DNA from: Dyadobacter sediminis
Lineage (GTDB): Bacteria > Bacteroidota > Bacteroidia > Cytophagales > Spirosomataceae
Length of the DNA stretch: 64,000 nt
NCBI RefSeq assembly: GCF_005860765.1
Contig: NZ_VCEI01000021.1
Location: 62,001 to 126,000 of the forward strand
Direction: 5' to 3'
The notes under the pieces were generated by a model. That model saw only the letters and a list, made by a program, of their open reading frames with translations, made no database searches and had not been told where the DNA came from. The first letter of the stretch is position 1; the number at the start of each line of letters is the position of its first letter. Of this stretch, positions 17,588 through 26,124 are shown piece after piece. Position numbers and translations under genes: made by a program.

Positions 17588-19873
17588 TTAATCCTTGTTT
17601 ACAGGAAAATAGATATGGAAAACGGAGCCTTTGTCCAGTTCGGAATCTGCTTTGATAAAACCGCCGTGATTTTCCATAATTTTCTTGCATATAGCCAGTC
17701 CGATTCCGGTTCCGGGATATTTATGCGCCGGGTGCAACCGCTGGAATACATCAAAAATCCGGGTTGTATACTCGTTTTCAAACCCGATTCCGTTGTCTTC
17801 AAACGAAATTCGGTAATACTGCTGTTCTTCCGAAACCTGGTTTTTTTCCTCGGTAACAAGATTTACACGGATGCGGACAACAGGATTTACACCGGCTTTG
17901 GAGAACTTGATTGCATTGCTGATCAGATTGATGAACAGCTGATGAATCTGAAAGGGAATGATGCCAAGCGCAGGCAGCGGATCGGAATGGATGACCGCTT
18001 TTTTCTCTTCTATATTTTCGTTCAGTTCGCCGAGTACATTCCGGAGGACCAGATTCAGGTCCGTTTGTTCAAAAACCTTTTCCATGCTCCCGGCTTTTGA
18101 ATAATTCAGAATGTCTTCAATAAGAATCTGCATTTTATGTGCGGCAAAACGCATCCGTTCTACAGAATCTTTTACCTGAGTGGAAAGGTCGGGATCTTCA
18201 CGATCCAGTACTTTGGAGGCGAATATCTGGATTTTTCTCAATGGCTCTTTCAGATCGTGGGTACTGATCCAGTTGAGATTTGCAAGTTCCTTGTTGGCCA
18301 TTTTAAGCTCTTCATTCAGCAGCCGGTTCTTTTTGTCCTGTGTACGGATAATCTGAAAATTAATGTGCTTCTGCAGTGCATACGAAAAGCTGGATGCCGC
18401 ATTCAGTTCCGATTTGCGCCATGGATTGCTCTTGTGTTTGACTACTTCCATCCACAATTCAAAAGATTTACGCGGTGAGAGCCTGAACCCGTTTTCACTT
18501 TGCAGAACGGCTTTTTTCGGATCGCCTGCCCAGTTTATGGTTTCAACCTTTTCAGGCCGCATCCATATGATTCCGTTTGCAGTACCCGAGTTCAGCGGAT
18601 GATATATAATCCCGGAAGCAAGTTTGGACAGTTCGCCTCCATCCGGATATATTGTGGACAAGCTGAACGTGTCGACTCCATGATTCGGATACGCATCGGA
18701 AAGAAAATGAAAGAGTTTGATCAGCATTTCATCTTCCGGTACATCGCCGCTTTTATACAGCTTTCCATGGTAATAAAGGACACTGCTGCTTGCATTGGCC
18801 AGTTTCAGAATGGAAGGCGACTCGAAATGGGTATCAATGAAGTTTTCGTTGTCATGCAGCAGTTCCAGCGAATCCACCAAAGCTTTGTCTACTTCCCGTC
18901 CTACTTCAAACTCTTCCGCAACTTCCCTTACGGCAATCTGCGAAGTAAGAAAATGCCCCTGAAGCAAAGCCGAAAGCCTTGTATAATGCGGCAGGATTTT
19001 GGGAGAATAATGGTGGCACGCAATAAGGCCCCACAATTTATGGTTTTGCACAAGTGAAATCGTAAGCGTTGCACCAACGCCCATATTCTGCAGATACTCT
19101 ATATGGATCGGAGAAACGCTCCGTAAAATGGAATTGCTCAAATCAAGAGACTTGTTGCTTTTCTCGGCAGAATCGTCAAGCGTAAGAATGGGTACGGGCT
19201 TGTAATTGATATCTGCAATCATCCTTAACGGATTGCGGATGTACAATTCCCGCGCCTGAACCGGAATATCGGAATGCGGATACTTTTGGCCGGCAAACGA
19301 GGAAAACGCTTCATTTCTGCTTTCTGCAATCACTTCTCCATTGTAGTCGGGATCGAATTTATAGATCATCACCCGGTCGTATCCGGTAATGGTGCGTGTC
19401 TCGTTGGCAATTTCCTGGCAGAGTTCGGGCAGGTAAGTGGCTTTCTCCATAATCGACACAAATTTTCGTGTCTGATTATAAAGATTGGGCAAATTAAGCG
19501 TTCCGTCCGGAAAAGGTTCCAGTTCCAGCACAATTGTCCCGTTGCTTTTATGGACCGTTGTATTATAGGGAACGTCATTTAGCGTAAAAACAAAAGGTTT
19601 TGCCGTATCAATGAATTCTTCATTTGCATACAGGACAAATTCGGCACTTTGGTCAGCCGGGAAAACATCGGATAAAACCTTTCCTAACATTAATTCCGGC
19701 TTGAAATCAACATACTCATGAATGTTTTCACTGCAGAAATCAATTTCATAGCTGTTTTTTCTGATACCCAGCAGAAAACCATGAGGCTGAATACTTCCCG
19801 GAATATGTATGGGTTCGCTTTCGCAATTTGTCAGATTGACGTTGTCCCGGTTTACAATATTTTTAATATTCAT
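17588..19873 (-). CDS. bphP: Bacteriophytochrome sensor histidine kinase
   Basis: 761-residue red/far-red photoreceptor kinase. Cys17 in NCESEPIHIPGSIQPHG is the biliverdin attachment position of bacteriophytochromes. Domains: PAS (about 15-125), GAF (about 135-310, with YPHSDIPVQARELYIRNPLR, the PxSDIP signature), PHY (about 320-505), dimerisation/phosphoacceptor (STHDLKEPLRKIQIF, His539), and HATPase_c with NLISNAIKFS, DNGIGF and GTGIGLAICKKIMENHGG. There is no receiver domain, so the Rcp-type regulator in the same operon is the likely partner. The start lies 8 bp after the heme oxygenase stop. That enzyme would supply biliverdin. Confidence 0.95.
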   Translation of the reverse strand: MNIKNIVNRDNVNLTNCESEPIHIPGSIQPHGFLLGIRKNSYEIDFCSENIHEYVDFKPELMLGKVLSDVFPADQSAEFVLYANEEFIDTAKPFVFTLNDVPYNTTVHKSNGTIVLELEPFPDGTLNLPNLYNQTRKFVSIMEKATYLPELCQEIANETRTITGYDRVMIYKFDPDYNGEVIAESRNEAFSSFAGQKYPHSDIPVQARELYIRNPLRMIADINYKPVPILTLDDSAEKSNKSLDLSNSILRSVSPIHIEYLQNMGVGATLTISLVQNHKLWGLIACHHYSPKILPHYTRLSALLQGHFLTSQIAVREVAEEFEVGREVDKALVDSLELLHDNENFIDTHFESPSILKLANASSSVLYYHGKLYKSGDVPEDEMLIKLFHFLSDAYPNHGVDTFSLSTIYPDGGELSKLASGIIYHPLNSGTANGIIWMRPEKVETINWAGDPKKAVLQSENGFRLSPRKSFELWMEVVKHKSNPWRKSELNAASSFSYALQKHINFQIIRTQDKKNRLLNEELKMANKELANLNWISTHDLKEPLRKIQIFASKVLDREDPDLSTQVKDSVERMRFAAHKMQILIEDILNYSKAGSMEKVFEQTDLNLVLRNVLGELNENIEEKKAVIHSDPLPALGIIPFQIHQLFINLISNAIKFSKAGVNPVVRIRVNLVTEEKNQVSEEQQYYRISFEDNGIGFENEYTTRIFDVFQRLHPAHKYPGTGIGLAICKKIMENHGGFIKADSELDKGSVFHIYFPVNKD

Positions 19874-19881
19874 AAATTCGA

Positions 19882-20502
19882 TTACTGCTTTCTGAGCCAG
19901 GTATCCGTTATATTGAATGTTTTTACTGCACTATCGATTATATTCTGGCTTTCACCGTATTCAGCAGCAAATCGCGCTACTTCTGAGATAAAAGATTTCC
20001 ACATCGGACCGGTTTCCTGGCCATATCCCCAGAAATAGGCTGCGCCGTTTTCTGCATTCAGGCCAAGATACTGATTTATATGTTTGTACAAAATCCTTCC
20101 ACCCAAGGTTGAACCTTCCAGTACATACATGATGCCCAGTGCTTCTGCAGCCGTAGAAAATTCATACTGATAATACGGCAATTCATCTATCTTCAGATCA
20201 GAGTAACCGGTAAAAGAAAGGTCTTCTATGATTTTTCCGGATTTATACCGTTTTTCAAGTTGCGGCACAATATGGTTTATTTCAGGAAAAACCTGGTCCT
20301 CACATGCAATAGTCAGACCATATAATCCCGACAGGTATTTCTGATAATCTGCCAGCGTTACAGAAGGATTCAGGATTGATTTGGAAAGATAGTTGTCTTC
20401 TAACTTCTGATGACTTTCTGCTGTTTGATGTCTTAGTTCTTTAATAAATATCTCCTGTTCTTTATTAAAAACATGCGCTTCATTCATAGAATGCAAATTC
20501 AA
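19882..20502 (-). CDS. bphO: Biliverdin-producing heme oxygenase
   Basis: 206-residue alpha-helical heme oxygenase converting heme to biliverdin, the phytochrome chromophore. The proximal heme ligand is likely His31 in LRHQTAESHQKLE. The distal helix carries the glycine-rich ALGIMYVLEGSTLGGRIL, typical of bacterial heme oxygenases. It lies between the response regulator (11-bp gap) and the phytochrome (8-bp gap) on the same strand, the usual bphO-bphP coupling. An alternative start at Met6 (20487) is possible. Role in chromophore supply rather than iron acquisition is inferred from context. Confidence 0.92.
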   Translation of the reverse strand: MNLHSMNEAHVFNKEQEIFIKELRHQTAESHQKLEDNYLSKSILNPSVTLADYQKYLSGLYGLTIACEDQVFPEINHIVPQLEKRYKSGKIIEDLSFTGYSDLKIDELPYYQYEFSTAAEALGIMYVLEGSTLGGRILYKHINQYLGLNAENGAAYFWGYGQETGPMWKSFISEVARFAAEYGESQNIIDSAVKTFNITDTWLRKQ

Positions 20503-20513
20503 AGCTTTTTAAC

Positions 20514-20957
20514 TTAGTTCTTTATCAAAAACTGTTCCATGTTGGAAATCCATTTTGATCCCGGATCTTTCAAAAGGCACTTTTTAAGAATATCGACAAG
20601 ATCGGTAAAGCTCGTCGGCTTTTGGATATAGAGATTTGCTCCGCCTTTGTAGGCTGATTCCCACAGGTACTGGGCTACGGACGTGGATAATATGACGATC
20701 GGGACATTACGGAATCTTTGCGACGTTCTTACTTCTTCCAGGCATTCCAGACCATTTTTGACCGGCATGTTCATATCCAAGAATATAAGGTCCGGATCCT
20801 CTGCTCCGTCATTCAGTATCTCCATCAACTCCATGCCGTTGCCGGCAATGGTCAGTTTTGTGTTCAGCGGAATTTGTTCAAGGGCTTCCTGAAATAAAAA
20901 CGTATCGTCTTCGTCATCATCAGCTAAAAATATCCGTAAAGGTTTAACGTTGCTCAT
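20514..20957 (-). CDS. Rcp1-type single-domain response regulator
   Basis: 147-residue CheY-like receiver without an output domain. Acidic triad start FLADDDEDD, phosphoacceptor Asp in LIFLDMNMPVKNG, switch Thr/Ser in VILSTS, conserved Lys in QKPTSF. Length and the VKNGLECLEEVR segment match Rcp1-like regulators paired with phytochrome kinases. The ATG at 20955-20957 is preferred: upstream codons reach a TTG at 20963 adding only two residues. It is the first gene of a three-gene operon with heme oxygenase and bacteriophytochrome. Without an effector domain it probably signals by protein contact or a phosphorelay. Confidence 0.9.
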   Translation of the reverse strand: MSNVKPLRIFLADDDEDDTFLFQEALEQIPLNTKLTIAGNGMELMEILNDGAEDPDLIFLDMNMPVKNGLECLEEVRTSQRFRNVPIVILSTSVAQYLWESAYKGGANLYIQKPTSFTDLVDILKKCLLKDPGSKWISNMEQFLIKN

Positions 20958-21054
20958 TATCAAATTTTGGCGGACAGCTTATGGGTTGCGTTACTGCAGA
21001 ATTGAAGATTTCATATGGTGAATAGTTTAGAAAGCAGATCAAGGCAGCAATTCA

Positions 21055-21087
21055 CAAAATTAGTATATCTTTTTTAAAAAGAATAAA
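21055..21087 (-). promoter_or_regulatory. Candidate promoter of the phytochrome operon
   Basis: On the minus strand TAATTTTG (plus 21055-21062) fits TAnnTTTG, and TTTA (plus 21084-21087) lies 21 nt upstream. This would place the start of transcription about 90 nt before the response regulator. Confidence 0.35.
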
Positions 21088-21204
21088 TTCCTGTTTCTGG
21101 CAGATTTACGGTTTGCTTCTCAGGCTTTCAGGATATGCCGGAATATTTCTGGCACAGTTTTTTCGTAGGTGAAATTATAATATCACAAAAAAAGTAAATT
21201 CATT

Positions 21205-21783
21205 ATGAAAAAGATAACATTAACCTCATTCGTACTAGCATCTGTACTGGCGTTTTCTGCCTGCAATAGTAATCCGAATAATTCAGAAGAAAATAAAGAC
21301 AGCAAGGAAGTAGCAGAGGAACAAAACGAAGTGGCACTTGATGACACAAAAATGGAAGATGACGCCGAATTCGCGATCGCAGCAGCTGATGGCGGATTAA
21401 TGGAAGTAAAGCTCGGCGAGCTGGCACAAACCAACGGCTCAAGCGCCGGTGTCAAGAAATTCGCCCAAAGCATGGTTACCGATCATGGCAAGGCAAACGG
21501 CGAATTGAAAGCACTGGCCCAGCAGAAAAATATAACATTGCCCGTAACACTGAGTGATGACAAACAAAAGAAATTCGACGAGCTGAGCAAGAAAAAAGGT
21601 GCTGAATTTGATGAAGCGTATGCGTCCTTTATGGTTGATGATCACAAGGAAGACATCAGCGAGTTTGAAGAAGCCGCAAAAGATGCCAAAGATCCGGATG
21701 TAAAAGCATGGGCAGCCGGAAAAGTGCCGGTACTGAAACACCATCTCGAAATGGCCGAAGCACTTAAAGACGCCAAGAAATAA
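21205..21783 (+). CDS. DUF4142-domain lipoprotein
   Basis: 192 residues. Lipoprotein signal with ASVLAFSAC (Cys20), an acidic/Asn-rich linker, then a helical DUF4142 domain (ferritin-like, about 55-190): AADGGLMEVKLGELAQTNGS, VKKFAQSMVTDHGKANGELK, AYASFMVDDHKEDISEFEEA, WAAGKVPVLKHHLEMAEALK. The conserved DH and HK/HH positions are the family's hallmark; function unknown, often stress-associated in Bacteroidota. Transcribed divergently from the phytochrome operon across 247 bp and followed by its own terminator. Confidence 0.9.
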   Translation: MKKITLTSFVLASVLAFSACNSNPNNSEENKDSKEVAEEQNEVALDDTKMEDDAEFAIAAADGGLMEVKLGELAQTNGSSAGVKKFAQSMVTDHGKANGELKALAQQKNITLPVTLSDDKQKKFDELSKKKGAEFDEAYASFMVDDHKEDISEFEEAAKDAKDPDVKAWAAGKVPVLKHHLEMAEALKDAKK

Positions 21784-22128
21784 GCAGTTGTTTGTTTGAC
21801 TAGAAGGCCGGAACCGGAATATTGGTTTCGGTTTTTTTATTTTACCAGCTCTTCAAACTGCATACTGATTCTTGCCGGTTAATGACTGAAAATTCGGCAC
21901 TTGCAAGTAAATTGATTCAAACACTTGTGAAATAGCGTTCTATAAGCTTACTTTGTCTACCAAATTGATAGAGTAATAAAGCCTGCATGGGTTTTCCTTT
22001 TTGCAGAAAGTTGGAAATCAAAATAAGCCTAAGAATTTTCGGTCATTTTATTCCAATACAAGTAATTTCCTGATTAAGGACCGTTTAGAATGTTTTACAT
22101 CCGGATCGGATTTACTGAAAAATGAAAA
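21784..22128. other. 345-bp intergenic gap
   Basis: After the terminator (21808-21838) nothing with coding character was seen on either strand. The last 10 bp contain a 4-codon ATG reading frame (22122-22136) that overlaps the GTG start of the next gene. Confidence 0.5.
21808..21838 (+). terminator. Intrinsic terminator after the DUF4142 gene
   Basis: CCGGAACC (21808-21815) pairs with GGTTTCGG (21824-21831) with one G-U pair, then seven T (21832-21838). Confidence 0.75.
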
Positions 22129-23565
22129 GTGCATAGGACAGAGTTTGACGCCATTGTAGTGGGTTCCGGCCCGAACGGACTTGCAGCCGGCATTACATTG
22201 CAGAAAGCAGGACTTTCTGTTCTGATTGCCGAAGCAAAACAGACCATCGGAGGCGGCATGCGCACGCAGGAACTTACACTTCCGGGTTATAAGCATGATG
22301 TATGTTCCGCGATTCATCCGCTGGTTTTGCTTTCGCCGTTTTTTAAAAGCATACCGCTGCAGGCGTATGGACTGGAACTGATAACGCCTGCATTTGCAGC
22401 GGCTCATCCTTTTGATAACGGCCATGCAGCCATTTTGAACGGTTCTGTGAGGGAGACAGCAGAAAGAATGGGAAAAGACAAAGCAGCCTATCTGGATTTT
22501 ATGGAACCACTGGTCAGAATGCTGCCCGGCCTGATTCCGGATTTGCTTGGTCCGCTTGCAATGCCGCAAAAACCTCTGTCTATGGCAAAATTCGGTTTGA
22601 AAGCGCTTCCTTCCTCCTTGAATACAAGCAGACTTTTTAAAACCGCTGAAACGAAAGCAATCTGGTCGGGCATGGCCGCACATGCCATGCAACCGCTGGA
22701 AAATCTGGCTACTTCTGCCTTCGGGATCATGCTGATGGCGGCGGCACATCTGAACAGCTGGCCGGTTCCCAAAGGCGGCAGCCAATCCATAGCCAATGCA
22801 ATGGCAGCTTATTTCAGGTTTTTGGGAGGGAGAATTGAAACGGATTTTGAGGTAAGTTCTCTGGATCAGCTGCCGTCTTCTAAAACAGTCCTGCTGGATG
22901 TAACGCCGCGGCAGCTTTTGAAAATTACAGGGGAAAAACTGAGTCCGGCTTACCGGAAAAAACTGGAAAAGTACCGCTATGGAACGGGTGTTTTTAAAAT
23001 AGACTGGGCGCTGGACGACGCAATTCCTTTTACAGCGGCAGCATGCAAAAGCGCCGGAACGGTTCACATCGGCAACACACTGGAAGAAATTGCCGCTTAT
23101 GAAAGAAGCGTTTTCAGAGGCAGACACATGGAAAAGCCTTTTGTATTGCTGGCACAGCAAAGTATATTTGATAAAAGCCGCGCACCGGAAGGGAAACATA
23201 CCGCCTGGGCATATTGCCATGTTCCGAACGGATCGCAGAAAGATATGACGGCGGAAATTGAAAGTCAGGTGGAACGCTTTGCGCCGGGGTTCAGGGAATT
23301 AATCAAAGCAAGGCATACCATGCATTCCGCTCAGATGGAAGCATATAATGCCAATTACATCGGCGGCGATATCAACGGCGGCGTTCAGGATATTCGGCAG
23401 CTTTATACCAGGCCCGTTTTGAGCACGTCACCGTACCGGACTTCTGCAAAAGGCATCTACATATGCTCTTCTTCTACGCCACCGGGCGGAGGTGTACACG
23501 GCATGTGCGGATTTCATGCGGCAAAACAAGCTTTGAAAGATGTTTTTAAAATCAGTAATTTATAA
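22129..23565 (+). CDS. Phytoene-desaturase-like NAD(P)/FAD-dependent oxidoreductase
   Basis: 478-residue flavoprotein of the COG1233 (phytoene dehydrogenase-related) family. FAD Rossmann motif DAIVVGSGPNGLAAGITL at the N-terminus, AEAKQTIGGGMRTQELTLPG, and C-terminal FAD contact STPPGGGVHGMCGFHAAKQA. Start is GTG at 22129: an in-frame TGA lies at 22123-22125, and no ATG occurs early in frame. Members without other carotenoid genes are of unknown substrate, and no phytoene synthase or cyclase is seen nearby, so a carotenoid role is not supported here. The FGE-like gene begins 16 bp downstream. Confidence 0.85.
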   Translation: MHRTEFDAIVVGSGPNGLAAGITLQKAGLSVLIAEAKQTIGGGMRTQELTLPGYKHDVCSAIHPLVLLSPFFKSIPLQAYGLELITPAFAAAHPFDNGHAAILNGSVRETAERMGKDKAAYLDFMEPLVRMLPGLIPDLLGPLAMPQKPLSMAKFGLKALPSSLNTSRLFKTAETKAIWSGMAAHAMQPLENLATSAFGIMLMAAAHLNSWPVPKGGSQSIANAMAAYFRFLGGRIETDFEVSSLDQLPSSKTVLLDVTPRQLLKITGEKLSPAYRKKLEKYRYGTGVFKIDWALDDAIPFTAAACKSAGTVHIGNTLEEIAAYERSVFRGRHMEKPFVLLAQQSIFDKSRAPEGKHTAWAYCHVPNGSQKDMTAEIESQVERFAPGFRELIKARHTMHSAQMEAYNANYIGGDINGGVQDIRQLYTRPVLSTSPYRTSAKGIYICSSSTPPGGGVHGMCGFHAAKQALKDVFKISNL

Positions 23566-23581
23566 GATCAGTAATCAGGGT

Positions 23582-24670
23582 ATGAAGTTATTTTTGACCG
23601 GTATCAGCAAAGTATATGTTATTGCACTGGCAGCCATCACAAGTTTCAGCTGCGGTTCAGAAAAGCAGACTGCGGAGCAAAAGACAGCGGACAGCCTCGC
23701 GCAATGCGTTGCCGACGGCATGCCTTCGCGTGCTTCGGCCATCCGGAATGTAAGTTATGCAGCAGCAAAAGGCGATACGGCGAATATGACGTGGATCGGA
23801 GGCGGAAAATTTCTGATGGGCGCTGATGAATTTCCGGATTCACGGCCTATGCATGAAGTAACGGTGGACGGCTTTTACATGGACAAGCATGAAGTAACCA
23901 ATGCAGAATTTGCCGCTTTTGTAAAAGCAACTAATTATAAAACCATAGCCGAAAGGCCGCTGAACCCTGCCGATTATCCGGGCGTTCCTGCAGACAAGCT
24001 TGTACCCGGCTCGGCCGTTTTTACGCCTACGCCCACGCAGGTCTCGCTGGACAATCCGCTGCAATGGTGGAATTATGTTCCCGGAGCGAGCTGGGCGCAT
24101 CCCGAAGGCCCGTCGAGTTCCATCAAAGGAAGAGAGAATTATCCGGTTACGCATGTATCCTATGAAGATGCCGCCGCTTACGCAAGCTGGGCCGGAAAAA
24201 GGCTGCCGACCGAAGCAGAATGGGAATTTGCGGCACAGGGTGGAAAAGGAAATCATACGTATTATTGGGGCGATGAGCTGAAACCCGGAAACAAATGGGT
24301 GGCCAATATATATCAGGGAAGTTTTCCGGATAAAAATACCAAAGAAGACGGTTATGTATCGGCCGCGCCCGTTGGCACTTTCCCGGCCAATCCGTACGGT
24401 TTGTACGATATGGACGGCAATGTCTGGGAATGGTGCTCGGATCTTTACCGGCCCGATTATTATCAGAAAAGTGACAGAAAGAATCCGCAGGGTCCGGCCG
24501 ACAGCTATGACCCCGATGAGCCCGGCGCTGTAAAACGCGTTCAGCGCGGCGGATCATTCCTTTGCAGTGACGATTACTGCATCCGGTATAAAGCCGGAAG
24601 CCGCGGAAAAGGAGAAGTTACAAGCGGAAGCAACAATCTGGGTTTTCGTTGTGTAAGGAGTAAAAAATAA
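23582..24670 (+). CDS. Formylglycine-generating enzyme (SUMF1-like) lipoprotein
   Basis: 362 residues from the ATG at 23582 (a start at 23540 would overlap the previous gene). Lipobox near ITSFSCGS, so it is membrane-anchored on the periplasmic side. FGE-sulfatase domain about 60-360: MTWIGGGKFLMGADEFPDSR, MDKHEVTNAEFAAFVKAT, GKRLPTEAEWEFAAQGG, YDMDGNVWEWCSDLYRPDYY, LGFRCVRSKK. It keeps the two cysteines of true FGEs in FLCSDDYCIRY (Cys328, Cys333), which bind copper and oxidise the target Cys to formylglycine; many family members lack them. No sulfatase is in the window, so the substrate is elsewhere or novel. Confidence 0.88.
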   Translation: MKLFLTGISKVYVIALAAITSFSCGSEKQTAEQKTADSLAQCVADGMPSRASAIRNVSYAAAKGDTANMTWIGGGKFLMGADEFPDSRPMHEVTVDGFYMDKHEVTNAEFAAFVKATNYKTIAERPLNPADYPGVPADKLVPGSAVFTPTPTQVSLDNPLQWWNYVPGASWAHPEGPSSSIKGRENYPVTHVSYEDAAAYASWAGKRLPTEAEWEFAAQGGKGNHTYYWGDELKPGNKWVANIYQGSFPDKNTKEDGYVSAAPVGTFPANPYGLYDMDGNVWEWCSDLYRPDYYQKSDRKNPQGPADSYDPDEPGAVKRVQRGGSFLCSDDYCIRYKAGSRGKGEVTSGSNNLGFRCVRSKK

Positions 24671-24696
24671 ATTGTATTCATCTGAATTCTTGCATT

Positions 24697-25269
24697 ATGA
24701 GCATTGGTTTCCTGAATGTTCCCGGCCTGGCAAGTTCCGGGCCGCAGCACTGGCAGACGATATGGGAACAGCAATATCCGGATATTTTCAGCAGGGTACA
24801 GCAGGAAAACTGGGACTGGCCGGTAAAAGACGAATGGGTTCCGCAACTGCAGAAACAGATCCGTGAACTGCCCGGGCCGACAGTTCTGGTTGCGCACAGT
24901 CTGGGCTGCATGACGGTTGCGCATTGGGCGCAGGAATTTGCATCGGATAAAATAACTGGTGCTTTGCTGGTTGCACCCGCGGATGCGGAATTGTCGAAAA
25001 GGCTGAATTTCGTTGTGGGTTTCACGCCGATTCCGGTAAAGCCGCTTCCCTTCCAAAGCATTGTCGTGGCGAGTACCAACGATATTTACGCTGCCATAGG
25101 CCGTTCCAGAACTTTTGCTGACAACTGGGGAAGTGAATTTATTAATATTGGAAAAAAAGGCCATATCAATGCCGTTTCGGGATTGGAAGACTGGCCGCAG
25201 GGAAAAGAAATACTGGAAAAACTAGCCAATTATAAACTTGTCAGTTCCGAAGCAACAAGAATTGCGTAA
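24697..25269 (+). CDS. RBBP9/YdeN-family serine hydrolase
   Basis: 190-residue small alpha/beta hydrolase. It opens FLNVPGLASSGPQHWQTIWE, the family start. Nucleophile Ser in VAHSLGCMTVAHWA; acidic and His residues fit SIVVASTNDIYAAIGRSRTF (Asp) and FINIGKKGHINAVSGLEDWP (His). These are cytosolic hydrolases of unknown natural substrate. 26 bp after the FGE gene, so probably co-transcribed. A terminator follows. Confidence 0.88.
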   Translation: MSIGFLNVPGLASSGPQHWQTIWEQQYPDIFSRVQQENWDWPVKDEWVPQLQKQIRELPGPTVLVAHSLGCMTVAHWAQEFASDKITGALLVAPADAELSKRLNFVVGFTPIPVKPLPFQSIVVASTNDIYAAIGRSRTFADNWGSEFINIGKKGHINAVSGLEDWPQGKEILEKLANYKLVSSEATRIA

Positions 25270-25289
25270 TTTCCGTATTGTGTATATGT

Positions 25290-25313
25290 ACAGCATTATA
25301 AAAGTGCTGTTTT
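25290..25313 (+). terminator. Intrinsic terminator after the RBBP9-like gene
   Basis: ACAGCATT (25290-25297) pairs with AGTGCTGT (25303-25310) with one G-U pair, followed by a short T run. Confidence 0.5.
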
Positions 25314-25355
25314 AAATTTTAATCTTACAACTCTTTATACACTTAAACACTTGCA

Positions 25356-25970
25356 ATGACTATGAGAAAAATGTTTGTTTATGTAATGGCCGGATTACTT
25401 TTTAACGCCGCAGCCATTGCCGGTCCCGACAAGCACAAGGCAGCCGATAAAACGCTGGCAGTGGATACCAAAAGCAGCAAGGTAACATGGGGTGCAAAAA
25501 AAGTGACCGGAACACATGCCGGCACCGTTCCGCTGACAAGCGGCTCGCTGATTGTTGACAATGACAAGCTGAAAGGCGGCAATTTCGTCGTAGATGTAAA
25601 GTCACTCGTCGTAACGGACATTACCGACAAGGAAATGAACGGCAAGCTGACCGGACATTTAAAAGGTGATGATTTCTTTTCGGTAGAAAAACATCCGCAG
25701 GCCAAGCTGGTTATTACGTCGGTTACACCAAAAGGCGGAGATGCATACGATGTTACCGGAAAGCTGACGATAAAAGGAATTACCGAAGAAGTAAAGTTTC
25801 CGGCAACCGTGAAGTCCGATGCAAAAAAGGTTACTGCCAATGCAAAAGTAACCGTGGACCGCACCAAATATGACATCAAATTCCGTTCTTCCAACTTTTT
25901 TGAAAATCTGGGTGACAAAGCCATAGATAATGACTTTACACTGGATGTAAATCTTGTTGCAAACAAGTAA
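25356..25970 (+). CDS. YceI-family lipocalin-like protein
   Basis: 204 residues; signal peptide (MRKMFVYVMAGLLFNAAAIA; the ATG at 25362 is an equally good start). YceI fold: LAVDTKSSKVTWGAKKVTG, GTHAGTVPLTSGSLIVDNDK, DFFSVEKHPQAKLVITSVTP, YDVTGKLTIKGITEEVKFPA, KVTVDRTKYDIKFRSSNFF. Members bind polyisoprenoids or other lipids in the periplasm. Monocistronic by terminators on both sides. Confidence 0.93.
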   Translation: MTMRKMFVYVMAGLLFNAAAIAGPDKHKAADKTLAVDTKSSKVTWGAKKVTGTHAGTVPLTSGSLIVDNDKLKGGNFVVDVKSLVVTDITDKEMNGKLTGHLKGDDFFSVEKHPQAKLVITSVTPKGGDAYDVTGKLTIKGITEEVKFPATVKSDAKKVTANAKVTVDRTKYDIKFRSSNFFENLGDKAIDNDFTLDVNLVANK

Positions 25971-25992
25971 CATATAAATTTACAGTGCCTGA

Positions 25993-26028
25993 AAATCCGG
26001 TTTGAAATCGTTCAGACCGGATTTTTTT
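25993..26028 (+). terminator. Intrinsic terminator after yceI-like gene
   Basis: AAATCCGGTTTGAA (25993-26006) and TTCAGACCGGATTT (26011-26024) form a near-perfect stem with loop ATCG and a T7 tail. Confidence 0.8.
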
Positions 26029-26086
26029 ATTTGACCATTTCATTCTAAAAATGGAACCGTATGAAATGACGCTTGCAGAAAAGGTA

Positions 26087-26094
26087 TATATTTG
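26087..26094 (+). promoter_or_regulatory. Candidate -7 box TATATTTG before the carbohydrate locus
   Basis: TATATTTG fits TAnnTTTG and lies 30 bp before the GH130-like start at 26125. No good -33 partner was found, so this is tentative. Confidence 0.35.
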
Positions 26095-26124
26095 AAATCC
26101 TGTTTGATAAATTAAATTATATCC

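Noticed and set aside
22048-23220. 390-residue minus-strand reading frame
   Set aside because: Antisense to the phytoene-desaturase-like gene; rich in Cys, Arg and His as typical for reverse-complement frames, and no motif.
22129-23565. Carotenoid biosynthesis cluster
   Set aside because: Only one phytoene-desaturase-like gene; no phytoene synthase, cyclase or hydroxylase adjacent.
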